Assembly: GCF_003480435.1 (NCBI RefSeq) | Contig: NZ_QUJB01000007.1 | Location: 1-64,000 of the forward strand | Direction of reading: 5' to 3' | DNA: 64,000 nt | DNA from: Clostridium sp. AM30-24 | Lineage (GTDB): Bacteria > Bacillota > Clostridia > Lachnospirales > Lachnospiraceae | Part shown: one piece after another, positions 42,261-51,253 of the stretch | Numbering within the stretch: the first letter of the stretch is position 1 | How the letters are laid out: each line of letters opens with the position of its first letter | The notes under the pieces: generated by a model | The model's input: only the letters and a program-made list of their open reading frames with translations | Told to the model about the DNA's origin: nothing | The model's database searches: none | Translations under genes and position numbers: made by a program

Positions 42261-43151
42261 TTAAAAATAAGCAGATGAAGATGAAAATGAAGCAGCAAGC
42301 GATTCCGTATATTTTATAAAATCGGCAAGCTTTTCCGGCAGTCGTTTCTCCTTCGGGTACACAAACCATGTTTTTCTCGTCACCGGTGTTCCGTCCGGCC
42401 ATGTAAGCGGCGTGAGCGTCAGCTGATACCGGTTCTCAAAGTTTTCCGGCAGAAAACTCAGGGCATATCCCATCCCCTCATCGATCAGCTTCCATGCCCC
42501 GTCGATGTGCCCGACCATCATTCCGGACGGGTAAGCGCTCTCAAAGCACATTTCCCACCATCTGTTCAGGATCTTGGTCGTCTTTTCGTTCGTTTTATAG
42601 TCCAGCCGGTGCAGTCCGGGAAGCGCAGACACTTCCACGGCTCCTTTCGTGACAAGGAAACCGCGGGTCTCCCCTAACAGAGTCCTGTTTACCGGTCCCT
42701 CATAATCCCCGCGCAGAAATCCTACATCCACGGATCCGTCCAGGACCTGGCGGTAAAGAGCATCACTGGAATCATTGACGATCCGGAATTTTATATTTGG
42801 ATGCGCGATCTGGTACGGAACAAGAACATCTGCGAGAGAGTATTTGCTGTAAGTGTAGGAAGCGCCGATCACGATCTCCGTCAGTGCGGCATCCTGCAGT
42901 TTTTTTAATTCTTCCTTTGTGTCATGGAACAGCTCCAGATATTTTTCTGCCTGTGCGGCAAGAAAATTTCCTTCTGCGGTGAATGTCAGGCCTTTTGGCG
43001 TCCGGTCCACAATGGTACATCCCCATTCGGTCTCCATCTGTTTTAAACGCTTTGTCAGGGTCGGCTGCGTCATAAAAAGGAGATTTGCCGTTTTCGTCAG
43101 ATTTGATGTTTTATGCAGTTCATAAAGAATTCTCCAGTCGGAGTCTTTCAT
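42261..43151 (-). CDS. LysR-family regulator, tandem copy 1
   Basis: This 296-residue paralogue of the 42248 gene starts MKDSDWRILYELHKTSNLTK with FMTQPTLTKRLKQMETEWGC in the recognition helix. The effector domains have diverged (LFHDTKEELKKLQDAALTEI here), so the two may answer to different ligands. The C-terminus is serine-rich (SFSSSSAYF). Its start has only a weak AGGGATG site. Confidence 0.9.
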   Translation of the reverse strand: MKDSDWRILYELHKTSNLTKTANLLFMTQPTLTKRLKQMETEWGCTIVDRTPKGLTFTAEGNFLAAQAEKYLELFHDTKEELKKLQDAALTEIVIGASYTYSKYSLADVLVPYQIAHPNIKFRIVNDSSDALYRQVLDGSVDVGFLRGDYEGPVNRTLLGETRGFLVTKGAVEVSALPGLHRLDYKTNEKTTKILNRWWEMCFESAYPSGMMVGHIDGAWKLIDEGMGYALSFLPENFENRYQLTLTPLTWPDGTPVTRKTWFVYPKEKRLPEKLADFIKYTESLAASFSSSSAYF

Positions 43152-43190
43152 GGAAAAATCACATCCCTTAAGTTTTGATACTACTCAGTT

Positions 43191-44246
43191 CTAACTTTCT
43201 CTCGCGTAGTGGGTTTTTCTTCCTGCCCCTATCCTCTTAAGAACCCCTTCGTCAACCATCTTTTTCAGCGCAGCCTCAACCGAAGAGCTTCCCAAACTCG
43301 GACATCCGGATAAGACGTCCTGCTTGGTAAAGGTTCCAATTCTACTGAGCGCATATTGTTTTACAATATCATAAGAAGTACTTTTTGATCCATTATCCCA
43401 TGCAACTCGTATGCGCGTTTCAAACTCTCGGTAACAGGAAAGAATAATCCCCAGCATATATTTGATGAATTCCTTTGGATCATTTGTTCCATGGATCCAA
43501 TCCTGATCCGAAACTGCAAGCGCATCATAATAGCTTTCCTTTGTATCTGCGATTGCCTTTTCGATACTGATATACTTCCCGACCATATATCCATTCTTGT
43601 AAAGCAGTAACAAAGTTAATAAACGACTCATGCGCCCATTTCCATCATTAAATGGGTGAATGCACAGAAAATCCAGAACAAAACACGGAATTAGAATCAA
43701 CGGATCTATGATTTCTGCAGCAAGTGCCGACTGATACTGCTCGCAGATCGCTGCCACTGCATCCGGAGTCTCATATGGTTCCAACGGTTTAAAGATCACT
43801 TCCTTTGTGCCATCCGGAAAGGTCTTTGCAATTTCATTTGGAGTCGTTTTAAACTTTCCACCGTAGGAAAATGCGGTGTGTTTCAGCAGCTCTCCGTGCA
43901 GCTGAAGAATGTAATTGGGGGTAACGGAGATATAATCATGATTTTCATGGACCAGATTTAAAACATTTCGATACCCAAGAATCTCCCTCTCATCCCGGTT
44001 TCTCGGCATCGTTTTATCTTCCATGAGCTGCTTTAAGCGGCTTTTTGTGGTTACGATACCTTCAATCTGGTTCGATGCTTCGGTACTCTGAATTTTGGCA
44101 GCTTCTACCAGGCGTTCCAGTTCAACCGGTTTCTGCCGGATATAAAGTTCCTGTTTTCCCTTAAATTCATGGATTTTCGCCACATAGGACAGAATTTCGT
44201 TATCCCAAGTCCGATCTTCAAGCTTGCTATAATCAAATGTTCTCAT
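43191..44246 (-). CDS. Fic-domain AMPylator-type protein with winged-helix tail
   Basis: The 351-residue protein has the Fic core motif HPFNDGNGR (197-205) complete, so AMP or other nucleotide-monophosphate transfer is credible. An N-terminal inhibitory motif SNQIEG (58-63, pattern [ST]xxxE[GN]) could block ATP binding until relieved. The last 70 residues (RIGTFTKQDVLSGCPSLGSS, VEAALKKMVDEGVLKRIG) form a winged helix. This is the layout of stand-alone class II Fic proteins. Four TTGGGAG copies surround the promoter and ribosome site, hinting that the winged helix may control its own gene. Confidence 0.92.
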   Translation of the reverse strand: MRTFDYSKLEDRTWDNEILSYVAKIHEFKGKQELYIRQKPVELERLVEAAKIQSTEASNQIEGIVTTKSRLKQLMEDKTMPRNRDEREILGYRNVLNLVHENHDYISVTPNYILQLHGELLKHTAFSYGGKFKTTPNEIAKTFPDGTKEVIFKPLEPYETPDAVAAICEQYQSALAAEIIDPLILIPCFVLDFLCIHPFNDGNGRMSRLLTLLLLYKNGYMVGKYISIEKAIADTKESYYDALAVSDQDWIHGTNDPKEFIKYMLGIILSCYREFETRIRVAWDNGSKSTSYDIVKQYALSRIGTFTKQDVLSGCPSLGSSSVEAALKKMVDEGVLKRIGAGRKTHYARES

Positions 44247-44327
44247 AAAGAATCTCCCAACAAACTTGTTTTTCTCCCAATTATACCCCTATTTTGGGAG
44301 AAAATCAAATAAGTTGGGAGATTCTTT
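44247..44327 (-). promoter_or_regulatory. Nested TTGGGAG palindromic control region of fic
   Basis: Outer arms of 15 bases (44247-44261 and 44313-44327) are exact inverted repeats. Inner arms TTTCTCCCAA (44271-44280) and TTGGGAGAAA (44294-44303) are a second exact pair. All four contain TTGGGAG. The outer inner-side arm includes the GGGAG ribosome site seven bases before the start codon. Confidence 0.8.
44280..44308 (-). promoter_or_regulatory. Promoter of fic
   Basis: On the minus strand TTGATT (44303-44308) and TATAAT (44280-44285) are 17 bases apart, placed between and within the TTGGGAG arms. Confidence 0.75.
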
Positions 44328-44351
44328 TCTTTTTGTCTCTAAAAATTACCC

Positions 44352-44380
44352 CATTCCACTTTTGAATCATTTCATTCCAC
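44352..44380. repeat. Direct repeat CATTCCAC upstream of aconitase
   Basis: CATTCCAC occurs at 44352-44359 and 44373-44380, 21 bases (two helical turns) apart, each followed by a TTT-CAA-like tail. It may be an activator site. The rest of 44328-44554 holds no gene that I can support. Confidence 0.35.
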
Positions 44381-44554
44381 CTTTCAATTTTATTTTCCCG
44401 GATGCCGATGATATGATGAGACCAGATCAAAGATAATTTGAGCGTGATCGGCGCCGCAAAATTTCAGAAAGTCAGAGTCGGCAGATCGTGCAGATGAAGA
44501 AGAAAATAAAAAAGTGAAAACAGCAGTTATGAAGATTGTGATGGAGGTTTTACC

Positions 44555-46516
44555 ATGGGAAAATCATTGACCAGAAAAATTATCGAGTCCCACTATGTTT
44601 CCGGCAGCATGACTCCGGGCGAGGAAGTTTTTATTAAAGTGGACCAGACCTTAACCCACGACATCAATGCCGTTATGACATACCTGGCATTTGAAGCGAT
44701 CGGACTTGACCGGATCCGCACGGAGTGCAGTGTCAGCTACCTGGACCATAACCTGCTCTATGTGGACAACAAGACACCAGATGACCACATCTACTTGCAG
44801 TCTGCTGCAAAGCGCTTCGGTGTCCATGTTTCCAGGCCGGGCAACGGTATCTGCCATGCGGTCCATGTTGCAAGATTCGGTATCCCAGGCAAGATCAGCA
44901 TGGGCGGTGACAGCCACACTCCGCACGGCGGAGCGATCGGAATGCTCTGTATCGGTGTCGGCGGAATGGATGTTGCGACAGCCATGACCGGAGTTCCGAT
45001 GCGTCTGACCATGCCGCGTGTCGTAAAAGTGAACCTCACAGGTTCCTTAAAGCCGGGGTGCAACCCGAAGGAAGTTATCTTAAAAATGCTTCAGCTCGTC
45101 ACCATCAAGGGCGGACTCGGAAATGTATATGAATATGTAGGACCTGGTGCGGCCGCCCTGGAGGTTCCGGCGAGGGCAACCATCGCGAACATGGGCGCTG
45201 AGATGGGCGCGACAACATCGATCTTCCCGGCTGACGCGCAGGTGAAAAAGTTTATGACCGCACAGGGCCGCGGTGACAAGTACGTTGAGATGCTTCCGGA
45301 CGAGGACGCAGAGTACGACGAGTGCATCGATATCAACTTGAGTGAACTTGAGCCTCTGATCTCATGTCCGCATCAGCCGGACAACGTGATTCCGTTAAAG
45401 GATGCGGAAAAGAAACGTGTTCAACAGGTATTCATTGGAAGCTGTACAAATGCGAGCTACGCGGATATTGCGAAAGCCGCTCTTGTATTTAACGGCCATC
45501 ATGTCAACGAGGACGTGAGCTGTACATGTGCCATCGCCTCCAAGCAGACCTACCGTGAACTGCTGCATGACGGTTACATCGATATGCTGCTCGCAGCAGG
45601 TGTCCGCATCCTTGAGATCGCATGTGGTCCGTGCTGTGCCATCGGCCAGACACCGGCGACCGACGGTGTTGCTGTCCGGACTTCCAACCGTAACTTCAAG
45701 GGACGTGCCGGCAACCCGACCGCAAAGATCTATCTTGTAAGCCCGGAGAGTGCCGCTGCGACCGCCATCGTCGGAACATTCGCAACTGCGGAAGACATTA
45801 TGGGCGAGAACGTGAAGGCCCTTGGCGGGATCAAAGAGCCGGATCAGTATCTTGTTGACGATTCCATGATCATCCCGCCGCTCTCCGAGGAGGAAGCGAA
45901 GAAGGTCGAGATCGTCCGCGGACCGAACATCAAGTTCCTTCCGGTTCCGGAAGCTCCGACCCAGTACCTCTGCGCTCCGGTCAGCTTAAAGGGCCGCGAC
46001 AATATCTCCACCGATGACATCACCCCGGCCAGTGCGGAGTTCTCCAGCATGCGCTCCAATATTCCGCTGATGTCCCAGTACTGCTACCACCGCTATGATC
46101 CGGAGTTCGCGGCCCGGGCGAAAGCCATGGGTAAGAGCATCATCATTGGCGGCGAGAACTATGGACAGGGTTCCTCCCGTGAACATGCGGCAATCAACCC
46201 GATGTATCTCGGCGTAAAAGCTGTTATCGCGAAGAGTATTGCCCGTATCCATAAAGGAAACCTTGTAAACCACGGCGTGATCCCGATGTTGTTCGAGGAT
46301 CCGGCCGACTATGACCGCCTTGACCAGAATGACGAGCTGGAGTTCGAAAACCTCCTCGACCAGATCCCGACAAGATCCATTCTCATCAGGGACAAGACAA
46401 AAGATTTCACCTTCCGTGCCCGTCTGGATCTCACAGACAATGAGATCGCAGTTATATTAAGCGGCGGACAGTTATCCTTCTTAAAGAAGCAATTAGCAGC
46501 GGAAGCAGCAAAATAA
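44555..46516 (+). CDS. Aconitate hydratase
   Basis: The 653-residue enzyme interconverts citrate and isocitrate through a [4Fe-4S] cluster. Cluster cysteines lie in GSCTNASYADI and GPCCAIGQTPATDG; GGDSHTPHGGAIGMLCIGVG and the swivel-domain GGENYGQGSSREHAA bind substrate. The length and single chain are like the mitochondrial-type enzymes common in anaerobic Clostridia, shorter than AcnA (about 890). GGAGGT precedes ATG 44555. Related homoaconitases are an alternative but no lysine-pathway genes are close. Confidence 0.93.
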   Translation: MGKSLTRKIIESHYVSGSMTPGEEVFIKVDQTLTHDINAVMTYLAFEAIGLDRIRTECSVSYLDHNLLYVDNKTPDDHIYLQSAAKRFGVHVSRPGNGICHAVHVARFGIPGKISMGGDSHTPHGGAIGMLCIGVGGMDVATAMTGVPMRLTMPRVVKVNLTGSLKPGCNPKEVILKMLQLVTIKGGLGNVYEYVGPGAAALEVPARATIANMGAEMGATTSIFPADAQVKKFMTAQGRGDKYVEMLPDEDAEYDECIDINLSELEPLISCPHQPDNVIPLKDAEKKRVQQVFIGSCTNASYADIAKAALVFNGHHVNEDVSCTCAIASKQTYRELLHDGYIDMLLAAGVRILEIACGPCCAIGQTPATDGVAVRTSNRNFKGRAGNPTAKIYLVSPESAAATAIVGTFATAEDIMGENVKALGGIKEPDQYLVDDSMIIPPLSEEEAKKVEIVRGPNIKFLPVPEAPTQYLCAPVSLKGRDNISTDDITPASAEFSSMRSNIPLMSQYCYHRYDPEFAARAKAMGKSIIIGGENYGQGSSREHAAINPMYLGVKAVIAKSIARIHKGNLVNHGVIPMLFEDPADYDRLDQNDELEFENLLDQIPTRSILIRDKTKDFTFRARLDLTDNEIAVILSGGQLSFLKKQLAAEAAK

Positions 46517-46541
46517 AATGCAATCGAATGTATTAGGATGC

Positions 46542-46581
46542 AGAAAACGCAGTCATACTCCCTCGTATGGCTGCGTTTTCT
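46542..46581 (+). terminator. Terminator after aconitase
   Basis: AGAAAACGCAGTCATAC (46542-46558) pairs with GTATGGCTGCGTTTTCT (46565-46581) with one wobble. Confidence 0.75.
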
Positions 46582-46758
46582 CGTATCATATCGATGGCAG
46601 ATTTTGCCACAGGAATGCCACTTAAATTCCGGGAAAATTGATTGTATAATAGATATGTATGGTGCTATACTATAAAAGCCGTATTGTGTGCTGACTGACC
46701 GCGTGATGCGGACAGAAGACGATAGGAAACAGGTGTAAATACTGAGATTGGAGGCATC

Positions 46759-47739
46759 ATGGAACAGATCTATGATTTGATCATTATCGGTTCCGGTCCG
46801 GCGGGACTCGGGGCTGCGATCTACGCAAAACGTGCGGAGTTAAAGACCCTCGTGATTGAAAAAGAGATGATGAGCGGCGGACAGGTGCTTACAACATATG
46901 AGGTAGACAACTATGCGGGACTTCCGGGGATCGGAGGCTTCGATCTTGGAATGAAATTCCGGGAACATGCCGATAAGCTGGGCGTGGAGTTCGCGAAGGA
47001 CACGGTCTTAAAGATCGAGGACGCGGACCTTGCGGATGAGAACGAAGTCTTAGAGGCAGCAGAAGCAGGAGCGGGACATCCGCCTGTGATCCGTCAGGTA
47101 GTGGGAAAAAAGGAAACGAGACTCGCAAAATCGGTCATTATCGCTTCCGGTGCCCACCACAGAAAGCTTGGTATCCCGGGGGAGGCAGAGCTTACGGGAA
47201 AAGGTGTTTCCTACTGTGCGACCTGCGACGGCGCGTTCTTTAGAAAAAAGACGACGGCGGTGATCGGAGGCGGGGATGTTGCCCTTGAGGACGCGATCTT
47301 CCTTGCGAGACTCTGTGAGAAGGTCTACGTGATCCACAGGAGAGATGAATTCCGCGGAGCGAAGAGCCTGCAGAAGCGCCTGATGGAGCTTCCAAACGTG
47401 GAAATTCTCTGGGATACTGTGCCGGAGGAGATCTGTGGAGCGGAAAAAGTGGAGACACTGAAGCTTCTCAATAAAAAGACCGGGGAAAAGAGAGAACTTG
47501 CTGTGGACGGTGTGTTCGTCGCGGTGGGAATCACCCCGAACAGTGAAGAATTCAAGGGATCCGTGGATATGGATCCGGCAGGATATATTGTGGCCGGGGA
47601 AGCTGGAAAGACGAATGTTCCGGGAATCTTCGCTGCAGGAGATGTCCGCACAAAGGCGCTCCGCCAGATCGTTACGGCGGTGGCGGACGGGGCAAACTGC
47701 GTTGCATCTGTAGAACAGTACCTGTACAGTATAGAGTAG
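46759..47739 (+). CDS. trxB: Thioredoxin reductase
   Basis: The 326-residue flavoenzyme passes electrons from NADPH to thioredoxin. FAD loop IIIGSGPAGLGAAIYA is at the N-terminus, the redox pair is C153-C156 in CATCDGAF, the NADPH loop is VIGGGDVALEDA and the C-terminal FAD contact FAAGDVRTKALRQI. Between about 88 and 122 there is an acidic, alanine-rich insert (EVLEAAEAGAGHPPV) that lengthens the FAD domain beyond the usual 310-315 residues. TTGGAGG sets ATG 46759. Confidence 0.95.
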   Translation: MEQIYDLIIIGSGPAGLGAAIYAKRAELKTLVIEKEMMSGGQVLTTYEVDNYAGLPGIGGFDLGMKFREHADKLGVEFAKDTVLKIEDADLADENEVLEAAEAGAGHPPVIRQVVGKKETRLAKSVIIASGAHHRKLGIPGEAELTGKGVSYCATCDGAFFRKKTTAVIGGGDVALEDAIFLARLCEKVYVIHRRDEFRGAKSLQKRLMELPNVEILWDTVPEEICGAEKVETLKLLNKKTGEKRELAVDGVFVAVGITPNSEEFKGSVDMDPAGYIVAGEAGKTNVPGIFAAGDVRTKALRQIVTAVADGANCVASVEQYLYSIE

Positions 47740-47773
47740 GAATTTCCTGAGCTGAAAATTCCGTATGATACGG
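47739..47773 (+). promoter_or_regulatory. Hairpin and palindrome after trxB
   Basis: GGAATTT (47739-47745) pairs with AAATTCC (47756-47762), followed by the odd palindrome CCGTATGATACGG (47761-47773). There is no T run. The remaining spacer to 47998 shows no gene. Confidence 0.35.
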
Positions 47774-47998
47774 TAGAGGCAGTAATATTTGAACGGACAG
47801 GAATCAGAAAATCAAAAGTCATGTGTCTGAGTTTAGGTACATGAATCTTTAGAATAAAAGCCTGAGCCATCTGGATATAACAGGAAAGAAATTTCCTGGG
47901 AACAGGCGAAGAAAACAAGACATCGATCAGGAAATGTCACTTGAAAATGGTTTACAAGCAGTTTTCGGGCGGCAGACAGACAGGAGAAAAAACGATCT

Positions 47999-49321
47999 AT
48001 GAACAGAGCAGGAAGAATTATCGCGGTCTGCGGACTGAGCATGGCGCTCATGATGCCGCAGATCGCTTATGCGGCGGAAACCCTTTCGGTGCAGGTGAGT
48101 GAGAGAACGGGACTTACCACCGTCGGAAATAAACAGTCGGCATACGACAACGTGGCGATCTCCCACGTGAGCAATTACGTAAATATCCGCTCCGAGGCGA
48201 ATACCTCCAGCAGCATTGTAGGTAAGATCTACAACAACTGCGCAGCAACGATCTTAGCCACAGTGGACGGAGAAGGCGGAACCTGGTATCAGATCAAGTC
48301 CGGTACCGTAACTGGTTACATAAAATCTGAATACTTTATTACTGGCGCTGATGCGGAGAGGATCGCGAAAGATATAGGTACGGTTTATGTGACGGTAAGC
48401 GCTGACAGCTTAAGACTCCGCGAGCAGCCGAGTACCGACAGCGCGATCCTCACCACACTTTCCAAAGATGCCGAGTATCTGGAAGTAAAGGAAGAGGGAG
48501 ACTTTATCGAGATCCAGGTCGATGAATCCTTAAGCGGATATGTACATAAAGACTATGTGACTCAGCGTGTGGAGTTCAAACAGGCTGTGAGTGTCGAGGA
48601 AGAACGCCAGAAAGCGGAAGAGGACGCAAGGATCAGGAAAGAGGCGGAGGACGCTATCGCGAAGGTCGAAGCGTTAAAGAAGGAAGCAGGACAGGAGACT
48701 GCGTCTGCAAATAAGGACACCCCGTCCTCCACGATCGGAATGATTGCCCAGAATCCGAACGCGGATAACGGAACGACGAAAGAACAGAATAGTCAGAGCA
48801 GCCAGAGCACCCAGACCGGTACAAGCCAGAATACCGGAAATCAGGATACCGGCAGTACCGCAGGCCCCGGCGGAAGCGGAACTTCCACCGGCAGCAGCAC
48901 AGGAACCTCCGGCTCATATCAGAGTACCCAGAACGGTCCGGGAAGCGCAGTCTACAATTCCGCAGTCCGCACCGCGATCGTTGCATATGCGAAACAGTTC
49001 CTTGGCAATCCGTATGTATACGGTGGGACAAGCTTAACGAACGGAGCTGACTGTTCTGGATTTACGATGCGTATCTTTGAGCATTTCGGTGTGACGACCG
49101 GACGTACCTCAAGAGACCAGGCGGCAAACGGCAAGGAAATCTCCCTCGATAAGATCCAGCCGGGCGACCTGTTATTCTACGCAAGCGGAAAGACGATCAA
49201 CCACGTTGCCCTCTACATCGGTGACGGAAAGATCATCCACGCCAGCACATCAAGGACTGGCATCATCATCTCCACGGCGTACTACCGTACTCCGGCGAAG
49301 GCGGTTACATTCTTAGATTGA
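47999..49321 (+). CDS. Secreted NlpC/P60 cell-wall hydrolase with two SH3 domains
   Basis: The 440-residue protein has a signal peptide (about 1-26, cleaved near AYA-AE), two bacterial SH3 domains (about 55-115 and 128-190), a charged helix (198-232), a Ser/Thr/Gly/Asn/Gln linker (236-318) and a C-terminal NlpC/P60 domain. The catalytic residues are C352 in NGADCSGFTMRIF, H402 in NHVALYIGDG and H414. Such enzymes cut the D-Glu-diamino acid bond in peptidoglycan stems. CAGGAGA supports ATG 47999. It acts outside the membrane, probably in cell separation or remodelling. Confidence 0.93.
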   Translation: MNRAGRIIAVCGLSMALMMPQIAYAAETLSVQVSERTGLTTVGNKQSAYDNVAISHVSNYVNIRSEANTSSSIVGKIYNNCAATILATVDGEGGTWYQIKSGTVTGYIKSEYFITGADAERIAKDIGTVYVTVSADSLRLREQPSTDSAILTTLSKDAEYLEVKEEGDFIEIQVDESLSGYVHKDYVTQRVEFKQAVSVEEERQKAEEDARIRKEAEDAIAKVEALKKEAGQETASANKDTPSSTIGMIAQNPNADNGTTKEQNSQSSQSTQTGTSQNTGNQDTGSTAGPGGSGTSTGSSTGTSGSYQSTQNGPGSAVYNSAVRTAIVAYAKQFLGNPYVYGGTSLTNGADCSGFTMRIFEHFGVTTGRTSRDQAANGKEISLDKIQPGDLLFYASGKTINHVALYIGDGKIIHASTSRTGIIISTAYYRTPAKAVTFLD

Positions 49322-49339
49322 GACTAAATGTTACAATCC

Positions 49340-49370
49340 GCCAAGGTCTCGCGCAAGCGCGGACTTTGGC
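49340..49370. terminator. Hairpin after the NlpC/P60 gene
   Basis: GCCAAGGTC (49340-49348) pairs with GACTTTGGC (49362-49370), one G-T wobble, with an inner CGCGC/GCGCG stem. There is no T run. Confidence 0.45.
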
Positions 49371-49392
49371 TCGTTGTTCGCCTAAATAAAAG

Positions 49393-49432
49393 ACACAATA
49401 AGGAGCTGTGGAAAAACAGCTCCTTATTGTGT
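49393..49432. terminator. Perfect 17-bp hairpin ahead of sdaAB
   Basis: ACACAATAAGGAGCTGT (49393-49409) is exactly complementary to ACAGCTCCTTATTGTGT (49416-49432). It ends directly at a TATAAT (49432-49437) that could be the sdaAB -10, so it may be a terminator or affect that promoter. Confidence 0.5.
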
Positions 49433-49532
49433 ATAATAGGAGATAGCAGAGTAACCGGAAAGCTCAGATGGAGCTTTCCGGCAGCAGGATATGTAATGAC
49501 CTGAAAAATTGTAAAAAAGCGAGGAAACACAT

Positions 49533-50210
49533 ATGAATGAGATCGGAACGTTCGATATTCTGGGACCAAACATGATCGGACCGTCAAGCTCCCACACGGC
49601 GGGGGCGTTAAGGATCGCTTTTATTGCCGGAAAAATGGTGGATCAGCCGGTGGCTGTGCGCTTTGTCCTTTACGGATCATTCGCCCGCACTTACCATGGA
49701 CACGGGACTGACCGCGCGTTAGTCGGTGGAATTCTGGGATACCATCCGGACGATGAGAGGATCCGTGATTCGTTTGAGTACGCGAAAGAGGCAGGACTTG
49801 AATTTTCCTTTGAGGAGAACTTTACAGATAAAGAGATCTACCCGAATACGGTGGATATCTATGTGAAGGACGAAAAGGGAAACGAGATGTCCTTAAGAGG
49901 AAAATCCATCGGCGGCGGAAATGCGGTGATCACACGGTTGAATGGCGTTGATGTGGATCTCACCGGAAATTACAGCACGATCGTTGTGCAGCATATCGAC
50001 AAAAAGGGGACACTGGCGTTTGTGACTGCAGTCTTAAGCGCGTACGACTTAAATATCGGTTCTCTGCGCCTCTACCGTGAGAGCAAGGGCAAGATGGCCT
50101 ATGCAATCATCGAAGTAGATACGATGGTATCCACTCGGGTGGTTGATGCCCTGAAGGGCTTTGAGGCTGTGAAAAACGTACTTCTGGTACCGGCGATCAA
50201 TCTGGACTGA
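49533..50210 (+). CDS. sdaAB: L-serine dehydratase, beta subunit
   Basis: The 225-residue subunit pairs with the next gene to deaminate serine to pyruvate and ammonia. DILGPNMIGPSSSHTAGALR is the characteristic N-terminus; GHGTDRALVGGILG follows and the C-terminal half is an ACT domain (ALVTAVLSAYDLNIG-like region near 165). GAGGAAAC precedes ATG 49533. The alpha gene starts 15 bases after the stop. Confidence 0.95.
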   Translation: MNEIGTFDILGPNMIGPSSSHTAGALRIAFIAGKMVDQPVAVRFVLYGSFARTYHGHGTDRALVGGILGYHPDDERIRDSFEYAKEAGLEFSFEENFTDKEIYPNTVDIYVKDEKGNEMSLRGKSIGGGNAVITRLNGVDVDLTGNYSTIVVQHIDKKGTLAFVTAVLSAYDLNIGSLRLYRESKGKMAYAIIEVDTMVSTRVVDALKGFEAVKNVLLVPAINLD

Positions 50211-50224
50211 GGGGAGGAAAAACG

Positions 50225-51106
50225 ATGAATTTTACGAACGGTGCAGAGCTTTTAGAGTACTGCGAAAAGGAACACAAAAAGATCTCTGAGGCCATGTTTG
50301 AGCGTGAGACAACATTTTTAGAGCAGGATCCGGAGAAGACAAGAGAAAAGATGGAAAAAGCCTGGGCTATTATGCAGGCATCGACGAAGAAGCCGTTAAA
50401 GGAAAACATCGTCAGCATGGGCGGTATGATCGGCGGAGAGAGCAGAAAGCTCCACACGCTGCGGGAAAATAAGAAGAATCTCTGCGGGGATGTGGTATCC
50501 AAGGCCATCGCCTACGCGGTTGGGGTTCTCGAAGTCAACGCCTCCATGGGACTCATCGTTGCGGCCCCGACGGCCGGATCTTCGGGAGTGATCCCGGGAG
50601 TCTGCTGTTCTCTGCAGGAAAATTACGGATTCACGGACGAGGAGATCTGTCAGGCGCTATTTAATGCGGCGGCGGTAGGTTATCTGATCACAAGAAATGC
50701 CACAACAGCGGGAGCAGAAGGCGGATGTCAGGCGGAAGTGGGAGCGGCAAGCGCCATGGCAGCATCTGCGGCAGTGGAACTTTTCGGCGGTACACCGGCC
50801 CAGTGCCTTGACGCGGCATCCTTTGCGATCGTGAATATTCTGGGTCTTGTCTGCGATCCTATCGGCGGCCTCGTGGAAAACCCATGTCAGAATCGTAACG
50901 CGATGGGTGCCTCCAATGCCCTGATATCCGCAGAACTTTCTCTGGCAGGGATCAGGAGCATCACACCGATCGATGAGACCATCGGCGTGATGTACGCGGT
51001 AGGACGGTCGATCCCGTCAGAGCTCAGGGAGACTTCTCTGGGCGGTATGGCAGCTGCAAAGAGTGCCTGTGAGGCCTGCGCAGCTTGTGCGAAGAAGAAT
51101 AGCTGA
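50225..51106 (+). CDS. sdaAA: L-serine dehydratase, iron-sulfur alpha subunit
   Basis: The 293-residue catalytic subunit holds an oxygen-sensitive [4Fe-4S] cluster. GLIVAAPTAGSSGVIPGVCC contains one cluster cysteine; GAEGGCQAEVGAASAMAAS, GLVCDPIGGLVENPCQNRNA and the C-terminal CEACAACAKK supply the others. Two-subunit enzymes of this kind are typical of anaerobic Firmicutes that ferment serine. The gene follows sdaAB with GGGGAGG as ribosome site. Confidence 0.95.
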   Translation: MNFTNGAELLEYCEKEHKKISEAMFERETTFLEQDPEKTREKMEKAWAIMQASTKKPLKENIVSMGGMIGGESRKLHTLRENKKNLCGDVVSKAIAYAVGVLEVNASMGLIVAAPTAGSSGVIPGVCCSLQENYGFTDEEICQALFNAAAVGYLITRNATTAGAEGGCQAEVGAASAMAASAAVELFGGTPAQCLDAASFAIVNILGLVCDPIGGLVENPCQNRNAMGASNALISAELSLAGIRSITPIDETIGVMYAVGRSIPSELRETSLGGMAAAKSACEACAACAKKNS

Positions 51107-51129
51107 GGATTGCCGGACAGAGATAAACA

Positions 51130-51170
51130 GGCGGTACCTGATCGGAGATCAGATACCGCCTCTGTTTTTT
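51130..51170 (+). terminator. Terminator after sdaAA
   Basis: GGCGGTA-CTGATC arm (51130-51143) pairs with GATCAG-TACCGCC (51147-51160), one mismatch, followed by TTTTTT. Confidence 0.85.
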
Positions 51171-51253
51171 ATACCGGGTGATACGGTCACTGTGCGGTTT
51201 CCCACATCAACGCTGCCACCCGGATATTCATACTTATTAATTTTCAGAAGATC

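Noticed and set aside
47740..47998. c-di-AMP (ydaO-type) riboswitch before the NlpC/P60 gene
   Set aside because: Such riboswitches often precede wall hydrolases, but the conserved core was not found here.
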